Shown here piece after piece: positions 16,507 through 24,008 of a stretch of 51,678 bases of DNA. Position 1 is the stretch's first letter; every line of letters starts with the position of its first letter. Made by a program: the position numbers and the translations under genes. Below the pieces are notes generated by a model, which was not told the origin of the DNA, did not search any database, and saw nothing but the letters and a program-made list of their open reading frames with translations. Source of the stretch: Lachnospiraceae bacterium UBA3866 (GTDB lineage Bacteria > Bacillota > Clostridia > Lachnospirales > Lachnospiraceae); the NCBI GenBank assembly GCA_002392345.1, contig DGGU01000061.1:1-51678 (forward strand). The letters run 5' to 3'.

Positions 16507-18540
16507 ATGAAGAAAAAGGGTTCTATCAATATAAAATTAAGACTTACTGTTCTATTTATAACACTATTTGCAATGTTGGTGATTGGCATTATTTCGATTG
16601 GATTCATGTATAGAATAAAAGATAATAGTGAGACAACTATAATTGATGAAATGCAAAACAGTGCATCTCTTCTTGTGCAAGAAAAGATAGAAGAAGCAGA
16701 ATTGGCACTTGATCATTATGCAAGTTACCTTGATACAGAAGCATCTCTTATAGAACTTATACACAGCAAGCCAGAAAACTATGTAAAGAGATCTATACCA
16801 AAGAGAAGCCCAGATGCACCAGATATATATTTATCTCAAAGAAGCTATGTAAATGAAGATGTAGATAAAGATGCAGTAGAAGATGAGATGTCTCTTCTTG
16901 TAAATCTTGAGTCGCTATGGGTTCCGATGATGCAACAAGATGGCGACACTATAACAACAACCTATATTGGAACAGAGACAGGTTTTATGATTAGTTATGA
17001 TAGATATGCAAGCCTTGCAGAATATTCAGATGATGGAGAGGTCTACTTTAACCATCTAGAAAGAAATTGGTATAAGAAAGCGAAAGAGGGACTTGATGTA
17101 GTTTTTACAGACCTTTCACAAGATTACTTTGGAAGGGGCTTAAGCCTTACTTGCGCAAAGCCTTTTTTCTATTATGGTGTATTTGCCGGTGTTGTAGCAA
17201 TGGACATCCTTATAGATGATCTTAAAAATACCATTATAGACATAGATGTTAAAGAAGGATATGATTCTGATTATGCATTTATAGTAAATGAAAATGGTGA
17301 TATAATCGCAAGTCCAGTTATTAATAAAGATACTACGGAATTTGAGAATATCAAAGACCTAAACAACACATTTTATTCTATAAGCGATAGAATATTAAGC
17401 AATAAAAAGGGGATGGACAAAGTAGATGATTTTTATCTAATATATTCGCCGATAGAGAGAGCTAATTGGGTTCTGTGTGTGTATGTTCCAGAAGAGATTA
17501 TCATGCAACCTATTAGGCAACTTGAGCAAAGAATAAAAGTGGTTATAACTATTTTTGTACTGATAATGTTAATTGTATGTAGTATAGCATATTTTGTGGT
17601 AAAAATAGTTTCAGGCAAGATAACTGAGCCGATACTGCTATTAAAAGAAGATGTCGGAGTTATCAGTAAAGGCAACCTCGAACATAAAGCAAGAGTAATT
17701 GGCAATGATGAAGTAAGCGATCTAGCACAGGCATTTAACGACATGACAAAATCCCTCAAAGATTACATAAGCGACCTCACATCACTTACTGCTGAGAAGG
17801 AAAGGATAGGAGCCGAACTTAATGTCGCAACGAATATACAATCATCTATGCTTCCGTCTATCTTCCCTAACTTTGCTGGAAGTGATAAGTTTGACATCTA
17901 TGCTACTATGAACCCAGCAAAAGAAGTTGGCGGAGACTTCTATGATTTCTTTATGATAGATGACAAGCACATTGTTATAGTGGTTGCTGATGTATCTGGA
18001 AAAGGAGTTCCTGCGGCACTCTTTATGGTTATAGGAAAGACTCTTATCAAAGATCATACAGGTCTGAAGACCAACCTTTCAGATGTATTTTACGAAGTTA
18101 ATAATCTTCTTTGCGAATCTAATAGTGAAAATCTATTTATCACAGCATTTGAAGCGGTTATCAATCTTGAGACAGGACACCTTACATATGTAAATGCTGG
18201 TCACGAGATGCCATACATATATAGAAAAGGAAAAGATTGGCAGCCTGAACAGATGAAACCTGGTTTTGTACTTGCAGGCATGGAAAATATGAAATTCACT
18301 ACAGGGGAACTATATCTAAAACCTGGCGATAAAGTATTCCAATATACAGATGGTGTTACAGAAGCAACTAATGCAAAAAACGAACTTTATGGTATGGATA
18401 GACTTAAAGAAGCCTTAGACGCCAATAGCGATAAAAAAATGTATGATCTTCTTCCTGCAGTTAAAGCTGACATAGATAAGTTTGTAGGGGAAGCGCCACA
18501 ATTTGATGATATAACTATGCTCGGATTCGAGTTTAAATAA
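16507..18540 (+). CDS. Sensor protein phosphatase: dCache-like sensor, HAMP and SpoIIE (PP2C) domain
   Basis: A 677-residue membrane-bound PP2C-type serine phosphatase. The order is an N-terminal helix (about 8-32), an extracellular dCache-like sensor (about 35-340), a second helix (about 345-370), HAMP (about 370-425), a short coiled coil and a SpoIIE domain to the end. The metal-binding motifs are present: VGGDFYDFF, ADVSGKGVPAALFM, YTDGVTEA and FDDITML. Such enzymes dephosphorylate anti-anti-sigma factors in partner-switch pathways after sensing external ligands. No STAS protein is seen nearby. The ATG at 16507 is chosen over GTG 16501 because AGGAGA lies at better spacing. Confidence 0.9.
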   Translation: MKKKGSINIKLRLTVLFITLFAMLVIGIISIGFMYRIKDNSETTIIDEMQNSASLLVQEKIEEAELALDHYASYLDTEASLIELIHSKPENYVKRSIPKRSPDAPDIYLSQRSYVNEDVDKDAVEDEMSLLVNLESLWVPMMQQDGDTITTTYIGTETGFMISYDRYASLAEYSDDGEVYFNHLERNWYKKAKEGLDVVFTDLSQDYFGRGLSLTCAKPFFYYGVFAGVVAMDILIDDLKNTIIDIDVKEGYDSDYAFIVNENGDIIASPVINKDTTEFENIKDLNNTFYSISDRILSNKKGMDKVDDFYLIYSPIERANWVLCVYVPEEIIMQPIRQLEQRIKVVITIFVLIMLIVCSIAYFVVKIVSGKITEPILLLKEDVGVISKGNLEHKARVIGNDEVSDLAQAFNDMTKSLKDYISDLTSLTAEKERIGAELNVATNIQSSMLPSIFPNFAGSDKFDIYATMNPAKEVGGDFYDFFMIDDKHIVIVVADVSGKGVPAALFMVIGKTLIKDHTGLKTNLSDVFYEVNNLLCESNSENLFITAFEAVINLETGHLTYVNAGHEMPYIYRKGKDWQPEQMKPGFVLAGMENMKFTTGELYLKPGDKVFQYTDGVTEATNAKNELYGMDRLKEALDANSDKKMYDLLPAVKADIDKFVGEAPQFDDITMLGFEFK

Positions 18541-18554
18541 AGAGGAGGTTACAC

Positions 18555-18899
18555 ATGGACAGAAAAGTAATAATTGAAAAAGTAAAAGAACTTATGGAGG
18601 CACCAAGTTGTTATCCTGAGCTTAAAGAGATTGCAGGAGAGTGGCTTGATAGTCTTGGTGGACCAAGAGAGAAAGAAAGTTACAATGCCTTAATAGGAAA
18701 TGTGGAGGCTTGCAAATCTTCTATCGATGACTGTATAAAATTTCTCAAATCAGATATGGGAAAGCAAATCTATGGAAGCAATGTAGATGCAGTTCTGAAA
18801 GATGCAGAAGAGAGAAAAGCAAAAGGTGAAGACACTTGCACATGTCAAGCTTGCCAAGCATGTAAGGCTATATTAAAAGAAGCAAAGAAGGCGTTTTAA
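18555..18899 (+). CDS. Small Cys-rich protein, unknown function
   Basis: A 114-residue soluble protein I cannot assign to a named family. It is helical and acidic. Near its C-terminus it has C-T-C-Q-A-C-Q-A-C-K, that is CxCxxCxxC, suited to binding zinc or an iron-sulfur centre; Cys residues also occur around 19, 53 and 60. It follows the SpoIIE phosphatase by 14 bases with a strong AGAGGAGG Shine-Dalgarno and closes the operon. It may be a target or effector of the signalling module. Confidence 0.75.
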   Translation: MDRKVIIEKVKELMEAPSCYPELKEIAGEWLDSLGGPREKESYNALIGNVEACKSSIDDCIKFLKSDMGKQIYGSNVDAVLKDAEERKAKGEDTCTCQACQACKAILKEAKKAF

Positions 18900-18927
18900 A
18901 GTTCAACATATTGGCATATATTTTTTT

Positions 18928-18956
18928 AAGAGAGAGCTAAAGAGCTCTCTTTTTTG
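18928..18956 (+). terminator. Intrinsic terminator after the SpoIIE operon
   Basis: AGAGAGCT (18931-18938), loop AAAG and AGCTCTCT (18943-18950) form a perfect 8-bp stem followed by TTTTTT. It separates the signalling operon from the Tad leader. Confidence 0.92.
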
Positions 18957-19055
18957 ATGCGAAAAAAATGCTGATTATAATTATAATCTGGTGAGAAACT
19001 AGTAACTTGTTAATAACTTAAAAGCTTGAATAATAAATGTTATCAGACAAAACCA

Positions 19056-19125
19056 AGTCGGAAATCCGATTATAGTCATATTTTCGACTATGAAATAAAA
19101 AATATAATGTGATATTTTTTATTTC
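19056..19125 (+). promoter_or_regulatory. Three consecutive hairpins before the Tad operon
   Basis: GTCGG/CCGAT (19057-19061 with 19066-19070), ATAGTC/GACTAT (19072-19077 with 19086-19091) and GAAATAAAAAATAT/ATATTTTTTATTTC (19092-19105 with 19112-19125) follow one another almost without gaps. The last is a perfect 14-bp stem and contains TATAAT (19103-19108), so it could also be an operator over a promoter. AGTCG (19056-19060) and CGACT (19085-19089) could pair as an alternative fold. The rest of the 279-base gap shows nothing definite. It does not match riboswitch consensuses I know. Confidence 0.6.
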
Positions 19126-19177
19126 TAAATGCAGTGTATCTGAGGCAATTTGTACGATTTTTTTTCAAAGGAGTTCA

Positions 19178-19582
19178 ATGTTAGGTTTAATCAATTTGGG
19201 CACACTAGTACTTCTGGGATATATTGACTTTGTGAGTTATAAAATTCCAAATGTTATATTATGTGGCTGGCTGGGAACTGTAATAATTTTAAAGGATTAT
19301 AGATATACCACTCCCATCGAAATCTTTCTCACAGTAATCGGTGTTCTTATAGCAACTGGCAGTTATATACCATTACGACGAATAGTTAGATGCAGCGCAG
19401 GGGATTTTAAACTTTTTGCCGTGCTGACAGTTGCGATGGGAATAGACGATATGCTAACCATATTAATTATAACCCTTTTAATCACAACCCTCCCTTTGGT
19501 ATGTGGTGTTAGAAAAGTTCCTGTCGCAATGACGACAGGCCTTGGATACATAGCATTTTTGTTAAGTAGGAGAAGCATATGA
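19178..19582 (+). CDS. Prepilin peptidase (A24 family, TadV/CpaA-like)
   Basis: A 134-residue integral membrane aspartic peptidase that removes the leader from Flp-type prepilins. The first catalytic Asp is in GYIDFVSYKIPN near the N-terminus, and the second is in CSAGDFKLF (family pattern GxGDxKLL). Hydrophobic helices make up the rest. It lacks the N-methylation domain, as Tad-type peptidases do. AAAGGAG before ATG 19178 fixes the start; an upstream in-frame ATG at 19109 lies in the leader hairpin. It overlaps the next gene by 4 bp and opens the Tad operon. Confidence 0.88.
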   Translation: MLGLINLGTLVLLGYIDFVSYKIPNVILCGWLGTVIILKDYRYTTPIEIFLTVIGVLIATGSYIPLRRIVRCSAGDFKLFAVLTVAMGIDDMLTILIITLLITTLPLVCGVRKVPVAMTTGLGYIAFLLSRRSI

Positions 19583-20493
19583 AGAATAATATTCTTGTAA
19601 TTGATGAAGATATCGATTACAGCAAGAAGTTTTGCAACCAAGGCAATAAATTATATGGTGATAGATATTTATTTTTACATTTTTCAAGTCTTAAAAGTGT
19701 AAAAGAATATATAGAAGAAAATAAGCATAGTAGTCTTGTTGTATCTAGTAGTTATGCAGGTAGCATTGATGATGTTAGCGGCGGTTCTATGTATGTGCTT
19801 TCTGAAGATGATAAAAGTGTCAAAAAAGATGGCAGGAGAACTTATATATATAAACTCCAAAATGTCAAAAACATTCTTGGTGTTATAAGCGATGATTTAG
19901 AGAAAAAAGATGGTAAGGTGAATGTAAACCAAGGAATAGAATCAAAACTTGTGGTGTTTTACGCAGTTGATTACATAAAAAGCAAATATGAGTTAGTAAA
20001 AAGGATTGCAAAGTATATATTAAAAAAGAAAAAAATCTTGATTGTAGACCTCGATGAGTTTGGCAACTATAAAGGAAAGACAGGTCTATCCAACATCATA
20101 TTTAACTACAAAGAAGATAAGTTAGATGTAGAGAACATAGAAAAAGAGATAGAAATAGAAAAAAATCTATTATATATAAAATCAACCACTTATCCAGAGG
20201 ATTTTAATGTCATTAATAATGTTGATCTAGCCAATATCATGAGCAAGGTAAGAGAATTGCCATATGATTACATATTTGTCAATGCTGACATGTCTTATAC
20301 AAAGAATCAATATATATTGAACGATGCTGACATGATAGTTCTTTTTAAGGATGGCAACAGTGAAAGAATTGATAAAGTAAAAACTCATCTTAGAAATGAG
20401 AATTCTATAGATATAAGTAAGATCTATGAAATGAATTTAAGTAAAATGGACCGAGAGTATCTTATGAATTTTTCGAAGGGACTATTGGAGTAA
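19579..20493 (+). CDS. TadZ/CpaE-like protein lacking a P-loop
   Basis: A 304-residue protein placed where TadZ/CpaE normally lies. It has an N-terminal receiver-like segment (NILVIDEDIDYSKKF, about 1-110) and a ParA/MinD-like fold (about 125-300) with KILIVDLDEFGNY, YDYIFVNADM and an ADMIVLFKDG strand. The usual KGGxGKT Walker A position reads AVDYIKSKYELVKR, so ATP binding is doubtful. TadZ places the pilus machine in the cell; a degenerate version could keep that scaffold role. It overlaps the peptidase gene and lies three bases before tadA. Confidence 0.75.
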   Translation: MKNNILVIDEDIDYSKKFCNQGNKLYGDRYLFLHFSSLKSVKEYIEENKHSSLVVSSSYAGSIDDVSGGSMYVLSEDDKSVKKDGRRTYIYKLQNVKNILGVISDDLEKKDGKVNVNQGIESKLVVFYAVDYIKSKYELVKRIAKYILKKKKILIVDLDEFGNYKGKTGLSNIIFNYKEDKLDVENIEKEIEIEKNLLYIKSTTYPEDFNVINNVDLANIMSKVRELPYDYIFVNADMSYTKNQYILNDADMIVLFKDGNSERIDKVKTHLRNENSIDISKIYEMNLSKMDREYLMNFSKGLLE

Positions 20494-20496
20494 AGG

Positions 20497-21669
20497 ATGT
20501 ATAGCGTTGATTATAAAAACGATATAAAAAAACAGCTGATTGAAGAACTATCCGAAAATGTAGGCCTTGATGATAAGGAAATATTATCAGAGATTGATCT
20601 TAAGATTGAGCAATATGAAGGTGCAGATAGACCACTTAAGCTTATAGATAAAATAAAGCTAAGGAAGAGTATATATGATAGTTTAAAAAATTATGACATA
20701 TTGACAGAACTTCTTGAGGATAAATCTGTAAATGAAATAATGATCAACGCATATGATGAGATATTTATAGATAAGCATGGAAAATATCAGAGATGGGATA
20801 AAAAATTTGAATCCAAAGAGCAACTTGACAATATCATACAGCAGATAGTCGGGAAAATTAATCGTATAGTCAATGTCTCTATTCCCATAGTTGATGCAAG
20901 ATTATATGATGGTTCAAGAGTCCATATAGTTTTACCTCCAATAGCTATAAAAGGTGCTACTGTAACAATAAGAAAGTTTCCCGAGAAGATAACAATGAAA
21001 AAACTTATAGAGTATGGATCAATTGATGTTGATACGGCAGAATTTTTAAAAAAACTTGTAAGGAGCGGTTATAACATATTTATATCAGGAGGAACCGGAT
21101 CGGGTAAGACAACCTTCCTTAATGCTTTATCGGAGTTTATACCTGAAGATGATAGAGTTATTACTATAGAAGATAGTGCAGAACTAAATATATCTCATGT
21201 GAAAAATCTTGTGTCGCTTGAGACAAGAGACAAGAATGTAGAGGGCGAGGGCGAAATCAATATGCAGATGCTAATTAGAGCTGCCCTTCGTATGAATCCA
21301 GATAGAATAGTTGTCGGAGAAGTGAGAGGAAAAGAAGCTCTTGATATGCTTCAGGCGATGAATACCGGCCACGATGGCTCTCTTTCTACAGGTCATGCCA
21401 ATAGTTCTTATGATATGTTGTCAAGGCTTGAGACTATGGTTCTTATGGCAGAAAATCTTCCGTTACTTGCTATAAGACAGCAGATAGTAAGTAGCATAGA
21501 TATACTTATACATCTTGTAAAACTAAAAAATAAAAAGAGGGTAGTATATGAAATCACTGAACTTACAGAACTTGAAGGAGAAAATTACACAACAAATAGA
21601 CTCTTCGAATATAAAGAAGATCATCTTGTCAAATGTAACGCACTTAAGAATACAAGAAAACTTGATTAG
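20497..21669 (+). CDS. tadA: Tad pilus assembly ATPase
   Basis: A 390-residue secretion ATPase of the TadA/CpaF (VirB11-like) family that powers pilin assembly at the inner face of the membrane. Walker A GGTGSGKT is at 198-205, the Walker B region DRIVVGEVRG at 269-278 and the His box TGHDGSLSTGHANS at 290-303. The N-terminal domain carries the usual VNEIMINAYDEIFID segment. Length is normal. The last 122 bases are also read in another frame as the beginning of the next gene. Confidence 0.95.
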   Translation: MYSVDYKNDIKKQLIEELSENVGLDDKEILSEIDLKIEQYEGADRPLKLIDKIKLRKSIYDSLKNYDILTELLEDKSVNEIMINAYDEIFIDKHGKYQRWDKKFESKEQLDNIIQQIVGKINRIVNVSIPIVDARLYDGSRVHIVLPPIAIKGATVTIRKFPEKITMKKLIEYGSIDVDTAEFLKKLVRSGYNIFISGGTGSGKTTFLNALSEFIPEDDRVITIEDSAELNISHVKNLVSLETRDKNVEGEGEINMQMLIRAALRMNPDRIVVGEVRGKEALDMLQAMNTGHDGSLSTGHANSSYDMLSRLETMVLMAENLPLLAIRQQIVSSIDILIHLVKLKNKKRVVYEITELTELEGENYTTNRLFEYKEDHLVKCNALKNTRKLD

Positions 21670-22405
21670 TGATTATGATGTATATTATCTATCTACTGAA
21701 GATCTTATAAGTGGCGCGCTCAATGCTATTATGTATGCAGTATTAATATCTGTAGCATTCTATAATAGTGTAGTAGTTTTAGTCATAAGCATACCTATAG
21801 CAATTATATTTCCATTTTTTATGAAGGATGATTATATAAAGAAGAGAAAAGATAAATTACTTTTTGAGTTTAAGGATTTTTTGCGAATTATAAAGTCATT
21901 TTTAGAAGCATCATATTCCATAGAAAATGCCTTTGTCTTATCCATAAGAGAGATGGCTATGCTTCATGGTAGAGACTCTATGATGGTAAAAGAATTAAAA
22001 GCTATTGTATCAAAGCTTAAGTTAAACAAGCCACTTGATGTTGTGTTCAAAAAATTTGCTGACAAGACTCACATAGAAGACATAATGGATTTTTCAGAAG
22101 TGTTTATCATTGCCAAAATGCATGGTGGAAATATAAGTAAAATTATTGGCAACACTATCAATGTTATTAACGACAAGATAGAGGTAAAAATAGAGATAGA
22201 TACAGTGACAGCATCAAAGAGATTTGAACAGAAACTTATGAACCTGTTACCTTTTCTTATTATCATATATATGAACATCTCATCAAGTTCTTTTTTAAGG
22301 CCGCTTTATACTACTATCGAAGGACGATTGCTTATGACATTTGCACTTGTTGTGTATTTCGTTGCAATAACATTCTCAAAAAAAATCCTCCAAATTGAAG
22401 TGTAG
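21548..22405 (+). CDS. tadB: TadB-like pilus platform protein
   Basis: A 285-residue membrane protein of the type II secretion F-domain family. A soluble N-terminal segment (about 1-50) precedes two helices (about 58-95), a cytoplasmic helical bundle (about 100-235, including FLRIIKSFLEASYSIENAF) and C-terminal helices. It forms the membrane platform acted on by TadA. The ATG at 21548 has AGAGGG seven bases upstream but lies 122 bp inside tadA. A TTG at 21662 is an alternative start with little overlap but a poor ribosome site. I prefer 21548. Confidence 0.82.
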   Translation: MKSLNLQNLKEKITQQIDSSNIKKIILSNVTHLRIQENLISDYDVYYLSTEDLISGALNAIMYAVLISVAFYNSVVVLVISIPIAIIFPFFMKDDYIKKRKDKLLFEFKDFLRIIKSFLEASYSIENAFVLSIREMAMLHGRDSMMVKELKAIVSKLKLNKPLDVVFKKFADKTHIEDIMDFSEVFIIAKMHGGNISKIIGNTINVINDKIEVKIEIDTVTASKRFEQKLMNLLPFLIIIYMNISSSSFLRPLYTTIEGRLLMTFALVVYFVAITFSKKILQIEV

Positions 22406-22417
22406 AAATCTTAGACA

Positions 22418-23788
22418 ATGAATGTAAAAGAAATCTTTTTGCAAAAAATAACACAATTAACTAGAAGGCTTAAGCAGGTCAAGAAAAGGTCTATATACTG
22501 CCTAGTTGCAGGAACTGTCCTTGCCATAGTAGCGTTCTTTTCTAATCAAAGTAGCATCTATAAGAGGCCTTATGAGATTGAGAGAAGTTCTTACGGGACA
22601 CAAAAAACTCCATATAATATCCATGTTGATGCAGAAAACTTAGCGAAAGATATGGAGTTTAGTGTCTCCGTATCACCAAGAAAATATGAGAGAGAAGAGG
22701 CAGATGAGAAGTTCCTTGAGAAGCTTGATGAATTAAAAATTACTATACTGAATGAAAATGAAAGTTTTGAAAGAGTAGATAGTAAACTTAATTTTAGTGG
22801 TGACTTGGGTGATGGAATAAGAGCAAGTTATGCTTTCGAGCCGAAAATGATGCATGAAAATGGGAACGATGTGACGGCGACGGTTAGTAGTATAAAAGAT
22901 TTTAATTATTATGTTAAATATAAAAATGTAATAGATGGCAATGGGAATGTTAAAAATGACGATTTTAAATTAGATGAGACATGTACAGGATTTATAGAAA
23001 TACAACTTAGCACAGAAGTAAAAGATAAAGAAGGCTCGTATAAATCTGAAAAATATATGATTCCAGTGACGGTGGTAAGCAAGTCGCTTACACCGCTTGA
23101 GGCGTTTAAAGTGGCATTTAAAAAATCGTTAGTTGAGAAGGATAGTGAAACTATATCAGACGATACTATAAGTCTGCCCAAGACAGTTAATAATTTTAAA
23201 ATATCGTATAGAGAAAAGCCCAATCTTACATTTTTGCTTATGCCCGTTATTGGAATTCTAGTTGCAATACTTCTTGAAGCGAGAGACAAAGAAAAAGAAA
23301 GAGAAAGGCAAAAGAAAATAAAACGAAGGTTGGAGATAGATTATACACAAATTATAACAAAGATTTTGCTTTATGTAAGCAGTGGTATGACTATAAGGAA
23401 CTCTATGATAAGACTTGCAGAGCAATATCAAAAGAATAAATCAATTGACAATAAAGATAATGAGAGAGTGGCTTATGAAGAGCTTGTAGTAGTGAAGAAT
23501 AAACTTTCAAGTGGATATAGCGAAGTTAGAGCATATGAAGAGATGGCAAAAAATATCAACATGAGAACTTATACTCGATTTCTAAACATTATTATCCAAA
23601 GCATAAAGAATGGCAATAAAGAATTAAAAAATATATTAAATATGGAGGTGCAAGATGCATTGTATGAGAGAAAACAGCATGCTAAGAAACTTGGTGAGGA
23701 AGCGGCAACAAAACTTATATTGCCGTTGATGATGATGCTAGCAGTAATTATGGTTGTTATAATGGTACCCGCATTTATGGGTATGTAA
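22418..23788 (+). CDS. tadC: TadC-like platform protein with a large inserted ectodomain
   Basis: A 456-residue protein. A first helix (about 26-42) is followed by some 225 mostly beta-type residues (about 45-275), a second helix (about 278-290) and an F-domain-like helical bundle (about 300-430). The closing helix is KLILPLMMMLAVIMVVIMVPAF. TadC homologues are usually about 290-320 residues with little between the first helices, so the middle domain, predicted outside the membrane, is extra. It may contact the pilus or cell wall. The gene lies 12 bases after tadB. Confidence 0.75.
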   Translation: MNVKEIFLQKITQLTRRLKQVKKRSIYCLVAGTVLAIVAFFSNQSSIYKRPYEIERSSYGTQKTPYNIHVDAENLAKDMEFSVSVSPRKYEREEADEKFLEKLDELKITILNENESFERVDSKLNFSGDLGDGIRASYAFEPKMMHENGNDVTATVSSIKDFNYYVKYKNVIDGNGNVKNDDFKLDETCTGFIEIQLSTEVKDKEGSYKSEKYMIPVTVVSKSLTPLEAFKVAFKKSLVEKDSETISDDTISLPKTVNNFKISYREKPNLTFLLMPVIGILVAILLEARDKEKERERQKKIKRRLEIDYTQIITKILLYVSSGMTIRNSMIRLAEQYQKNKSIDNKDNERVAYEELVVVKNKLSSGYSEVRAYEEMAKNINMRTYTRFLNIIIQSIKNGNKELKNILNMEVQDALYERKQHAKKLGEEAATKLILPLMMMLAVIMVVIMVPAFMGM

Positions 23789-23798
23789 GGAGGGCAAA

Positions 23799-24008
23799 AT
23801 GAATTATTTGATTTTTAAAATGGAAAAATATGTTAGAGAAGCAGTAAAAGAATTTATTGAAGATGAGAGCGGTGCTGGAGTTATAGAACTAGTACTTATA
23901 ATTGTAGTATTGATAGGATTTGTGTTCTTGTTTAAAGATAAGATAGGTTCGCTTCTCAACACAGTTTTTTCCAAAATCAATAGTCAGGCAGAAGGCATAT
24001 ACAGTTAA
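23799..24008 (+). CDS. flp: Flp-type pilin
   Basis: A 69-residue prepilin with a charged N-terminal leader. The processing site is probably SG|AGVIEL, which puts the conserved Glu at +5. The hydrophobic assembly helix VIELVLIIVVLIGFVFLF follows, then a short C-terminal tail. Flp pilins are the main fibre subunit of Tad pili and are cleaved by an A24 peptidase. GGAGGG lies just before the ATG. The stop codon overlaps the start of the next gene (TAATG). It is the only such small pilin in the locus. Confidence 0.88.
   Translation: MNYLIFKMEKYVREAVKEFIEDESGAGVIELVLIIVVLIGFVFLFKDKIGSLLNTVFSKINSQAEGIYS

Noticed and set aside
19021..19177. Cyclic-di-GMP riboswitch before the Tad operon
   Set aside because: The conserved core elements of GEMM-I or type II riboswitches are not visible, only hairpins.
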